Positions 20,139 to 27,416 of a stretch of DNA of 64,000 nucleotides are shown piece by piece; the first letter of the stretch is position 1, and the number at the start of each line of letters is the position of its first letter. The position numbers and the translations under genes are program-made. The DNA lies in contig NZ_CP016499.1 in NCBI RefSeq assembly GCF_001713475.1, positions 620,001 to 684,000 on the forward strand, read 5' to 3'. This stretch comes from Agrobacterium sp. RAC06. GTDB lineage: Bacteria > Pseudomonadota > Alphaproteobacteria > Rhizobiales > Rhizobiaceae. The notes under the pieces were generated by a model. The model was not told where the DNA came from and ran no database searches. It saw only the letters and a list, made by a program, of their open reading frames with translations.

Positions 20139-22016
20139 ATGCAGCGCGATCAGCTTCGTGAACGCTTCCGAGATCTGAAGAAGGATCCGAGTGGACTACT
20201 CGCGTACTTCGCACTTCGGCGCATCATTAAAAAGGATGGTGTCAACTTTCGTCCAGCCGATGGATTTATCATCGCAACTGTCCCGCCCGACTTTCGCCCG
20301 CTCTCATATAAGAAGGCGTGGCACGTGCTCTTGAATGTCGATGGAGACGAATGGGGACTGCATCGCGAAGCCGTGCGACTGGCCAACACAACCAACCGGA
20401 AGAGAACCATTGAACACGAGCCTTCGATTTTTGAACTGCGAGGTCTGCGTATCCTTTTGGCAACCCACATAAACGAGGTCGCCAACGAAGTGCGTTTCGC
20501 CGCAGAGCGGATCTTATCTTTAAGCCCGCCGTCCGCGGATGATGTCCACGCTACCCGACGCATCCTTGGCTTACCGAGATTAAGTAACGAGCAGGTGAGT
20601 GTCCTTGTAGGCAAGCCGGAGACCACAATGCTTGCTGGGGTGATGAAGCCGCAATGGTGCGCTGATGATACACGAGCGCTGCTTGAGCTTGAGCACTTGG
20701 ACGAAGAAGGGCCGAGTCTATTCGATTTGCCAGGCTTCGAAGAGCAAAAGGTTTGGGCCCAGGGATTGGTCAAAGACATCGGTCTTTGGCGACAAGGGAA
20801 GTTGGGTTGGAAGGATATCGGGCAGAGTGCGCTCGTATCCGGTCCGCCGGGTGTGGGAAAGACGTATCTCGCATCCGCCCTTTCCACGGCGCTTGGCTTC
20901 CGCTTGGTCCAGACCACGGTCGGTGTGTGGCAAACGGGAGGTTACCTCAACGACATGCTTGCAGCGATGAGACGCAGTTTCGACGAGGCCAAGGCAACTG
21001 GTGGAGCAATCTTGTTCATCGACGAATTCGATGGCATCGGATCGCGCCCGAGCCGACCGACGGGGCGCCCCAACGAGACGTACTGGCAAATAGTCATCAA
21101 TGAGTTCCTCAGCCTGATGAATGCCCCAGGAGAGGGCGTGATTGTCATCGGTGCCACGAATTATCCGGAATGGATCGATCCCGCTATCATGCGGGCCGGC
21201 CGCATCGAGAAACACTTCAAGTTGGGTCTGCCAGACGCTACGACTCGGGCGGAAATCTTGCGCTACTATACTGGCGGGGCTCTACTGTTCGAATCCTTGA
21301 CCGAGCTTGCCGACGATCTCGAAGGGAAGTCTGCGGCGGCACTTGAGGAACTCGTTCGATCGGCCCGTCGGCTAGCAAGGAATGAGGAGCGGGAACTCCA
21401 GTTGAGCGACTTGCGCGCTGTGATGCCGGAGAGGAAGAGCTACGCTCCCGAAGAGCAGTTCAGGCTGGGCGTCCACGAAGCGGGCCACGCCTTAATCGCA
21501 CTAACGCTTAATTGCGCGCGCTCCGCGACGATCGAGATAAAGGATAGTTTCGACATTTCACCGGGTTCATATCTGCGGGGCCGGACCTCGTATGATCTGT
21601 TCGATGATAACCTGCCAACCGAAACCGTTCTTCTAAATCGAATTGCGATGTCCCTCGCTGGAATGGCTGCCGAGGCGGCCGTCTTCGGAGATCGATCCCT
21701 GGGTTCCGGAGGTCTAGTCGGTAGCGACGTCGAACATGCGACAGCGATCGCTCGACGACTGGTTGGATCGTATGGTTTGGGCGAGACGCCATTCTTCTTC
21801 GCCACGCCAGAGGAGCTGGATGAAGAACGAATGCCTCCCGCCCTTGAGGCTGAGGCGATGGAGATCTTGCGCAAACAGTACGAACGCGTGCTTGGCATCC
21901 TCTCCCGTGAGAAGGACCAGCTTATCGCCCTTGCTTCCGAGGCCGTGGCACATGGGAAAGTCATGATCGAAAGAGATGCAGGACTGGTTAGCGCAAATTC
22001 AGCGGCGGTCGACTAG
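20139..22016 (+). CDS. Soluble FtsH-like AAA+ ATPase with zinc-metalloprotease motif
   Basis: 625 residues from the ATG at 20139 (an in-frame start at 20106 would overlap the upstream gene). AAA+ core: Walker A GPPGVGKT at residues 235-242, Walker B ILFIDEFDG with Asp295 and Glu296. A protease domain follows: HEAGH at residue 446 (the M41 HExxH motif) and GSDVEHATAIARRLV, aligning with the FtsH region that supplies the third zinc ligand. Unlike FtsH it has no N-terminal membrane helices; the first 200 residues are hydrophilic. Likely an ATP-dependent cytosolic protease. Downstream of an HTH gene and a small protein, which could be regulator or substrate adaptor. Confidence 0.85.
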   Translation: MQRDQLRERFRDLKKDPSGLLAYFALRRIIKKDGVNFRPADGFIIATVPPDFRPLSYKKAWHVLLNVDGDEWGLHREAVRLANTTNRKRTIEHEPSIFELRGLRILLATHINEVANEVRFAAERILSLSPPSADDVHATRRILGLPRLSNEQVSVLVGKPETTMLAGVMKPQWCADDTRALLELEHLDEEGPSLFDLPGFEEQKVWAQGLVKDIGLWRQGKLGWKDIGQSALVSGPPGVGKTYLASALSTALGFRLVQTTVGVWQTGGYLNDMLAAMRRSFDEAKATGGAILFIDEFDGIGSRPSRPTGRPNETYWQIVINEFLSLMNAPGEGVIVIGATNYPEWIDPAIMRAGRIEKHFKLGLPDATTRAEILRYYTGGALLFESLTELADDLEGKSAAALEELVRSARRLARNEERELQLSDLRAVMPERKSYAPEEQFRLGVHEAGHALIALTLNCARSATIEIKDSFDISPGSYLRGRTSYDLFDDNLPTETVLLNRIAMSLAGMAAEAAVFGDRSLGSGGLVGSDVEHATAIARRLVGSYGLGETPFFFATPEELDEERMPPALEAEAMEILRKQYERVLGILSREKDQLIALASEAVAHGKVMIERDAGLVSANSAAVD

Positions 22017-22193
22017 GGTCGAGTACAAGAAGACCGTCGCATATCGGCATTTGGGGGCGTTCTGGTAATATCCCTCAATCCATAGGTTTGATGGCAATTC
22101 GATGACAGCTTCGTCAAAACCCCTCTAGTTCTATGGGAGATTAGTCTTAGTAATTTATGGTAAAGTCTACATGCGGCGAGAGTGGGGGCTGTC

Positions 22194-22352
22194 ATGAAAC
22201 ATGACGAGTTGATCGCTGACATGCTGCAAGCTGCTTTGAAACTTGCGAAGGAAAGCAGGTACGAATTCGTATGCTATCTGATCGAAATGGCCCTGCTTCA
22301 TCTCCGCAAGGATGGACAGCAGAAGAGCGGGTGCAAGCTATCAGGCGGCTAG
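22194..22352 (+). CDS. Small hypothetical protein (52 aa)
   Basis: ATG at 22194 preceded by GGGGG-rich sequence. The product MKHDELIADMLQAALKLAKE continues into YEFVCYLIEMALLHLRK, an amphipathic helical protein. Its YLIEMA segment resembles YLINMA in the overlapping next ORF, which suggests related small helical proteins encoded side by side in different frames. No function can be named. Confidence 0.5.
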   Translation: MKHDELIADMLQAALKLAKESRYEFVCYLIEMALLHLRKDGQQKSGCKLSGG

Positions 22353-22492
22353 ACGAAGTTGCTCAGCGCTTGCAGAGCCTAATGGAGGTGGCCGATGATA
22401 ACGGCCACACTCTCCTTGCATATCTTATCAACATGGCCGAGGTCGAAGCTCGCTACGTTGCTGACGAACATCGCAAGCATCTCAAAAACTAG
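22271..22492 (+). CDS. Small helical hypothetical protein (73 aa)
   Basis: Overlaps the end of the 52-residue ORF in another frame. The body (AEERVQAIRRLDEVAQRLQS and LLAYLINMAEVEARYVADEH) has strong helical, charged-heptad character and ordinary residue use, so I think it is coded. The N-terminal 15 residues are less convincing and the true start may lie further in (a GTG near 22330). Ends just before the convergent SRAP gene. Function unknown. Confidence 0.55.
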   Translation: MLSDRNGPASSPQGWTAEERVQAIRRLDEVAQRLQSLMEVADDNGHTLLAYLINMAEVEARYVADEHRKHLKN

Positions 22493-23127
22493 CCAGCAAG
22501 AGGAAGCAGGATCATGTCTGCTGCCGGAAGCGGTCGTTGCAATTTGAGTGCGTCGTCCCACGGTGCTGTCATCCAGGTCTCGCGCTCTTCTTCTGTAGTG
22601 AGAATGACTGGCATCGCCTTCGGGTGAATGGGGGCGACAACTTCGTTCGGTTCACACGTCAAGAAACCGAACAGCTCGTGGGTGCCTGGCCGCGGCGTTT
22701 TCTGTGAACCGCGGACACCATTCCATGTCGTCCAGATGCCGGCAAAGAAGGTCAGTGGCTTGTCCTCGTTGATCGCGAACCAGCGCTTTGTCTTCCTGGG
22801 CTTCGTGTCTTCCCATTCGCAAAACGTCGTCCAAGGGACAAGGCAGCGGTGCTCGACACTTCGCCAAGGCTGCCAATGTCTGGATTCAATGTTCCGGATA
22901 TTGGTGACACCCGTGTCCGGGTTCCCTTTGGTCACGAAACTTGGTGACGGCATTCCCCACGTCAAAGCGGCGAGTTCGCGGCCGCCGGGCGTATTGCGCA
23001 CGACGGGTGCTGGACGGTCCGGATAGACATCGATCGATGGCTCGAGATTGCCGAGGATATCGTTCGCAACCCTGCCCAGCGCACGCATGGCCTCTTGGTT
23101 GGTACTAATGTTGTAGAGATTGCACAT
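22489..23127 (-). CDS. SOS response-associated peptidase family protein (SRAP, YedK/HMCES-like)
   Basis: 212 residues starting MCNLYNIS. In the SRAP family Cys2 becomes the N-terminal residue after Met removal and crosslinks to abasic sites in single-stranded DNA, shielding them. Other family blocks are present: LTWGMPSP, RCLVPWTTFCEWE (catalytic Glu region) and HPKAMPVIL (the His block). The start at 23127 is set by the need for Cys2 and by a perfect GGAGG five bases before the ATG. The frame stays open upstream to 23427 without a stop, so a longer fused product cannot be excluded. A LexA box lies about 110 bp beyond that extension. Confidence 0.9.
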   Translation of the reverse strand: MCNLYNISTNQEAMRALGRVANDILGNLEPSIDVYPDRPAPVVRNTPGGRELAALTWGMPSPSFVTKGNPDTGVTNIRNIESRHWQPWRSVEHRCLVPWTTFCEWEDTKPRKTKRWFAINEDKPLTFFAGIWTTWNGVRGSQKTPRPGTHELFGFLTCEPNEVVAPIHPKAMPVILTTEEERETWMTAPWDDALKLQRPLPAADMILLPLAG

Positions 23128-23427
23128 GCCGTCCTCCGCTGGCCTCCACCATCCCAGGTGATCGATTTCGGATAGTTCGATCATTTCGCCCCGATGACAA
23201 GCACGGAAGCGAAGAGCGATGTCGCGGTCGGCGAAGCTGTGCAGCAGCCAGGTCGCATCCGATTCATAGGAAATGAGCCGCGTGTGTCTCACGCCCAATG
23301 CAGTAGCTTCGTAGATGATCGGCAGTCGTTCCTGAACGCTGCGGCTTTCAGGCCAGGGAATGATGACGTGGTGGGGAAAACGTGCGTTCAGAAGGGTTTT
23401 TGTCCAACGCTGTTTGCGGCTTGCCAT
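23128..23427 (-). CDS. In-frame 100-residue ORF upstream of SRAP (separate or fused)
   Basis: MASRKQRWTKTLLNARFPHH through GWWRPAEDG reads directly into the SRAP Met with no stop codon. Composition is that of a real protein (ALRFRACHRGEMIEL), with no family I can name. Either SRAP has a translated N-terminal domain, which would bury its catalytic Cys2, or the ribosome makes both a long form from 23427 and a short active form from 23127. The end coordinate given is the junction, not a stop codon. Confidence 0.55.
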
Positions 23428-23537
23428 GGCTACTCTCGTTCGCGCCCCCGCCGAGGGGCAAAGGATTTAATTTTCCCACCGCCCAAGGAGCCGCTCCCCT
23501 TCAACGATGAATAGTTGACACTACATCAGGAGAGTGA

Positions 23538-23552
23538 GAACATAAAGAGAAC
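23538..23552. promoter_or_regulatory. LexA-type SOS box in the island
   Basis: GAACATAAAGAGAAC matches GAAC-N7-GAAC exactly, the same pattern as the uvrA/ssb box in this window. It is 15 bp before the small gene at 23567 and 110 bp before the SRAP transcription unit reading the other way, so it could control either or both. Confidence 0.7.
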
Positions 23553-23566
23553 ATATGAGGTGAAAC

Positions 23567-23749
23567 ATGACCACTGCAAGCACGAATGACGTCGTTGCGA
23601 ATGCCCTTGCCGAGGTAGCCAAAGCGCGAGCGTGGAGGGAGAGAAATGAAGCCCAGAGGCATCGCACTTTTGGCGGCATGGCTACTCGCCAGTCGGTCTA
23701 TGTGCTCGCCCGGAAGAAGCCGGAGGAGAAAGAGTCATGCAAGCAGTGA
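23567..23749 (+). CDS. Small hypothetical protein (60 aa)
   Basis: ATG at 23567 is preceded by GAGGTGAA at good spacing. The product (NDVVANALAEVAKARAWRER) is charged and helical and ends lysine-rich. It lies directly downstream of a LexA box, so DNA-damage induction is likely if the box is used. Overlaps the next small ORF by 13 bases. No function recognised. Confidence 0.6.
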   Translation: MTTASTNDVVANALAEVAKARAWRERNEAQRHRTFGGMATRQSVYVLARKKPEEKESCKQ

Positions 23750-23943
23750 CCGCATGTGTCGAAGAGCAGCCTGACGAGGTCGAAGAAGTTCTCTCGCTGT
23801 TCGGCGGAGATGCGCGAAAAGCGCTGCGCGCGGTCCTGAGAGATTGCCATCATTTGCATGAGCAACTGAGGCTGACATCCGGTGCCATGAGTGTCGGCTT
23901 CACAAGAGGTTGGCTGCCTAAAGATCGAATAATCGATGGCTGA
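23737..23943 (+). CDS. Small hypothetical protein (68 aa)
   Basis: Overlaps the previous gene in another frame, suggesting coupled translation. The core (ALRAVLRDCHHLHEQL and GAMSVGFTRGW) resembles small proteins I recall from rhizobial plasmids and islands, but no function is attached to them. Cytosolic, helical, no signal peptide. Confidence 0.6.
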   Translation: MQAVTACVEEQPDEVEEVLSLFGGDARKALRAVLRDCHHLHEQLRLTSGAMSVGFTRGWLPKDRIIDG

Positions 23944-24045
23944 CCTCAAAGGGCTCGCGGCGTCCATTGCTCGCTAGTGCTCTAGGTTTCACTGCGGAGA
24001 GGTCAAATTCGTCTCCCACGCACGGACTAATTTAGAATAGCATTT

Positions 24046-24849
24046 TTACGGAACTACGAGGTATTGTGGCGATGAAGCGATGCTGGTGTCGTCTCCGTAA
24101 TTCACCAGATACGGCTTGATCCAAATTTTTTTGCGCTCCTGCCAGCCAGGACCCACAGCCTGATTCTTATAGTGACCAGCGCGGATATGTGGTTTGACGT
24201 GACCTCGGCCTTCCTCATACGCGTGATCCTTGCCCTGCCTATCAGTGCTGTAGCCGATATGTACTTTTACATAGTCTTTCGTGATCGGCGGCTTGCCCTT
24301 TTTGATGCGTGCCGCGTCTAGCTTAGGGCTGATCTGAGCGGGTTCTCGTGTGACGATTCCACGTACGTGGAGCGTCATTGCAAGACAGAGGGATATGGCT
24401 GCGGAGGGAGCATAGCTATCAATAAATTGTCTTGTAATTGGCGATGGAACCCAGCCTTGGTATGGTTGGACTATTGCGCTTCCATCTGATGCAAACGAAG
24501 CCGGAAAATAGTCCCCAAAGATCATGCTGCGCTTGGCGCGTGGGATGTGAAATGCTGGCCAGATCCGGTAACTATTCGGTCCAACGGCATCGACAAGCCA
24601 GAAGATTAGCTCATCTGTATCGTGCCCCCACTCTACAAGCATGGTCTCATATGGAAGTTCCGTGCGCCCCGCCTCAATTGCAACGGCCACGGCATGGTCG
24701 TAGTCTGCCGCATGCTCTTTTAGCCAATCCATAATGTCCCGCGAGAAGACAAATTTGGGTGCTCCCTGCATGCGCCTATATAGATCGGCTGCTCCCGGAA
24801 AGTTGGGATGCTCAACGAGGCGTAAGTCGTGAAAACGGCTGACGGACAA
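24046..24849 (-). CDS. Hypothetical protein with phage/plasmid-type C-terminal motif
   Basis: 267 residues, not recognised as an enzyme. The C-terminal region (LDAARIKKGKPPI, then GHVKPHIRAGHYKNQ and ERKKIWIKPYLVN) has the basic HxRxGHxR...KIWIxPxxVN pattern seen in uncharacterised proteins of phages and plasmids. The N-terminal part is ordinary globular sequence with several Trp. It stands alone on the minus strand between the small-protein cluster and the trypsin-like gene. Confidence 0.65.
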   Translation of the reverse strand: MSVSRFHDLRLVEHPNFPGAADLYRRMQGAPKFVFSRDIMDWLKEHAADYDHAVAVAIEAGRTELPYETMLVEWGHDTDELIFWLVDAVGPNSYRIWPAFHIPRAKRSMIFGDYFPASFASDGSAIVQPYQGWVPSPITRQFIDSYAPSAAISLCLAMTLHVRGIVTREPAQISPKLDAARIKKGKPPITKDYVKVHIGYSTDRQGKDHAYEEGRGHVKPHIRAGHYKNQAVGPGWQERKKIWIKPYLVNYGDDTSIASSPQYLVVP

Positions 24850-25012
24850 ACGCCTCTCCTACTTCGGCATGCTGATTGGTCAGTGGCGAGACCTAACCGC
24901 TTTGTGGATTTGAGTTCAAGGCCTGCTGTGATCTCTGGGCGGAGAGAGCCGCCCGAAATTACGCATGCGCGAGCTAAACCGATTTTCGCAAGGGGCCGCG
25001 AGTGAGTGACTG

Positions 25013-25052
25013 ATGACTAAATGATAGACGGCGGAGTCCGACATTCAGTCAT
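25013..25052. repeat. Imperfect inverted repeat upstream of the trypsin-like gene
   Basis: atgactaaatg (25013-25023) pairs with cattcagtcat (25042-25052) at 10 of 11 positions around an 18-base loop. It could be an operator or transcript hairpin for the gene at 25117. The rest of the 24850-25104 gap shows nothing else. Confidence 0.35.
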
Positions 25053-25116
25053 CTGGCGCGGCAGTCCGAGTTTGGGCGAATGCGGTCACTAAAGGTGTGC
25101 TATATTGTCGGCCACG

Positions 25117-26025
25117 ATGTTCGAGTTCCGCCAACGAGGGCTTACCATCTCAAGTGCCTCTGACCTCCATGTTGTGTGGAAATGCGATTCGAGTGTGCAG
25201 CAAAGGACAATGCTTGCAGCTATGCGGCTGTCATCGAAGCTGTTTGTCAGGACCGAGAACTGCATGAAGTACCCAATTTGCAACGCACTTAGCGCCAATG
25301 CCGCAAAGCACTGTGCAGCTTTGGTAGTGACGGAGAACTTCGAGGTCGGCACAAGGACATTGTCCAAGCTCGCTCAACCCAAAGAGACGCTCCGGAACGG
25401 GACACTCACATTTGTCTCTAGTAAGGGGCGTACGTTCGGCATCACCTGTAAGCATGTGGTGCAGCACTATCGCGACCTTACTGCTGCATCTGACAAAAGC
25501 GCGTACTCCATGCGCACTATGCTGAACGGTTTCTACGTCGTCATGGATCGCTTCAAAACCCCACAGCCACAGTACGGCGATGGTCCGCTGGACATTGCCG
25601 TAAGGGAAGTCATGCCCGAATTCATCGCGAAGCTCGGTAAAGAGCCTTTTGATCTCGACGCTTGCCCAGACCTGCCTTCGCAGATACGGCATGGTTACGC
25701 AGTAGGGTTTCCCGAAACCCTTAAGCGCCGCGTTCAGTCTGACCCACTTGGCTATAAGGTTTCTATGCCACAGCTCGAAGTCCTCGCGGAACTTCGGCAT
25801 ACGCCAACTAGGCGATTTCAGCTCGTCAGCGAAATCGGTGAGCCTCCAAAACATTCGGACTTTAGCGGAATGAGTGGTGGGCCGATCTTCTGGAGCACAG
25901 AAACCGAGTATGGAATGCTTGGCATCACATATGAAGGAGACGTTGGAAGTGACGGCAGAAGTATTCACATCTTTGGTGAGTTCGCTGCACGCGACACCAT
26001 TCTGGACTGGATCGATCAGTTGTGA
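25117..26025 (+). CDS. Trypsin-like serine protease domain protein
   Basis: About 302 residues from the ATG at 25117; an in-frame TTG at 25105 or ATG at 25264 are alternatives. A chymotrypsin-fold triad can be read in the right order and spacing: His113 (GITCKHVV), Asp159 (GPLDIAV) and Ser253 (GMSGGPIFW). No signal peptide or PDZ domain is seen, so a cytosolic protease is likely. Similar stand-alone trypsin-like proteins occur in anti-phage and mobile-element contexts. It lies alone upstream of the methylase operon, on the same strand but 248 bp away. Confidence 0.75.
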   Translation: MFEFRQRGLTISSASDLHVVWKCDSSVQQRTMLAAMRLSSKLFVRTENCMKYPICNALSANAAKHCAALVVTENFEVGTRTLSKLAQPKETLRNGTLTFVSSKGRTFGITCKHVVQHYRDLTAASDKSAYSMRTMLNGFYVVMDRFKTPQPQYGDGPLDIAVREVMPEFIAKLGKEPFDLDACPDLPSQIRHGYAVGFPETLKRRVQSDPLGYKVSMPQLEVLAELRHTPTRRFQLVSEIGEPPKHSDFSGMSGGPIFWSTETEYGMLGITYEGDVGSDGRSIHIFGEFAARDTILDWIDQL

Positions 26026-26273
26026 GTGGTTAGATGTCGGCCCACCGCGAGATGGCTAAGCTTCATCGTCGGGGAGCGGCGCCAAAATTCTAATACGCGT
26101 TGTGACGATTCATAGCTGCACCCCAAGTGAGAAGATCGTTATCCGCGACTTTGGTTGCGGTAGTCACATTCATTTATTATTAGTTGACAGGTTGAAATTA
26201 TAAACGTGAGACTGGCGCGTAACCGAGCAAGTCCTGCGCCGAAATGCACATGCTTTGAAAGTCATAGAGCACC

Positions 26274-27416
26274 ATGTTTCTCGAAAGGCTGGTCGGTGAG
26301 CGGCCGATTGCGATCCCGATTTCCCATTCTGAAAGTGACGCTGCGATTCGACCAGCAGCACCGATCTTCGTGTACGATTTCTTCTCGGGTTGTGGTGGTG
26401 CGAGCGAGGGTCTCAGGGCGGCAGGGATGAAACCTGTGCTCGGGCTTGATGTCGATCACGAGGCCATGGCGACTTTCGCTCACAATTTCGTGGGCGCCAC
26501 CGCGTTAATTAAGAATATCTGTCACCTCACCACGTCGGAGATTGAGTATCTATTTGAAAAGGAGCGGGTTTCACCTGTGCTATTCAGCGCCTGTGCTCCA
26601 TGCCAGCCGTTCTCTCGCCAGAACCGCCAGCGCAAGGAGAAGGACAGCAGAGTATCGCTTCTGAAGGAGCTGGCGCGATTTGTGCTCCGGTTCCGTCCCG
26701 AGCTGATCTTCGTCGAGAATGTTCCAGGTCTACAGACCTTTTCGGAAGCCGAAGACGGGCCCCTGCAGGAGTTGCTCGAACTCCTGGACGCCAACGGCTA
26801 TAAGCATTCTGTACGCATCGTAGAGGCAAGGGAGTACGGAGTTCCCCAGAACCGCCGGAGGCTCGTGCTTGTTGCAAGCCTCTTCGGCGAGTTCGAATTC
26901 CCAGCGCCGACCCACGGCAGTGGTGAAGGGCTTCATGCTGTTAAGACCGTTCGCGACGCGATAGGACATTTTCCTCCGATTGCGGCTGGTACTTTGGATC
27001 AGAGTATACGAAACCACTATGCTTGCGCGCTTGCGCCCCAAAATCTCGAAAGAATCCGGGCCGTGACGGAAGGCGGGGGGAGGCGTACATGGTCAGAGCA
27101 TCTGAAGCTGGACTGCCACAAAGGCCTCAAGGGCTACACTGATGTATATGGGCGGATGAGCTGGGATCGTCCATCGCCGTCGCTCACGACCCGCTGCATC
27201 AGTCTTTCGAACGGTCGATTCGGCCATCCTGAGCAGGATCGGGCGATCAGTGTTAGGGAAGCCGCCTCGCTACAGTCCTTCCCTGATAGCTTCGAGTTTT
27301 TCGGAAGTCTGAATTCTCAGGCCCGTCAGATCGGGAACGCGGTGCCGCCACGTCTTTCCGAAATCATCGGACGCGCAATGATTTTGCATGTCCGAAAATA
27401 CCTGGGTCAATCCTGA
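26274..27416 (+). CDS. C5-cytosine DNA methyltransferase
   Basis: 380 residues with all main Dcm-type motifs in order: I DFFSGCGGASEG (residues 35-46), IV PCQPFS (109-114, catalytic Cys110), VI ENVPG (148-152), VIII QNRRRLVLV (192-200), and X RQIGNAVPP near the C-terminus. The target-recognition region is short, so specificity cannot be guessed. Its stop overlaps the next start by one base (TGATG), so it is coupled to the dual-GHKL protein. No Vsr or recognisable restriction nuclease sits beside it. Confidence 0.93.
   Translation: MFLERLVGERPIAIPISHSESDAAIRPAAPIFVYDFFSGCGGASEGLRAAGMKPVLGLDVDHEAMATFAHNFVGATALIKNICHLTTSEIEYLFEKERVSPVLFSACAPCQPFSRQNRQRKEKDSRVSLLKELARFVLRFRPELIFVENVPGLQTFSEAEDGPLQELLELLDANGYKHSVRIVEAREYGVPQNRRRLVLVASLFGEFEFPAPTHGSGEGLHAVKTVRDAIGHFPPIAAGTLDQSIRNHYACALAPQNLERIRAVTEGGGRRTWSEHLKLDCHKGLKGYTDVYGRMSWDRPSPSLTTRCISLSNGRFGHPEQDRAISVREAASLQSFPDSFEFFGSLNSQARQIGNAVPPRLSEIIGRAMILHVRKYLGQS

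Noticed and set aside
20139..22016. Interpretation as the housekeeping membrane protease FtsH
   Set aside because: No N-terminal membrane helices, a long unrelated hydrophilic N-terminus, and an accessory setting.
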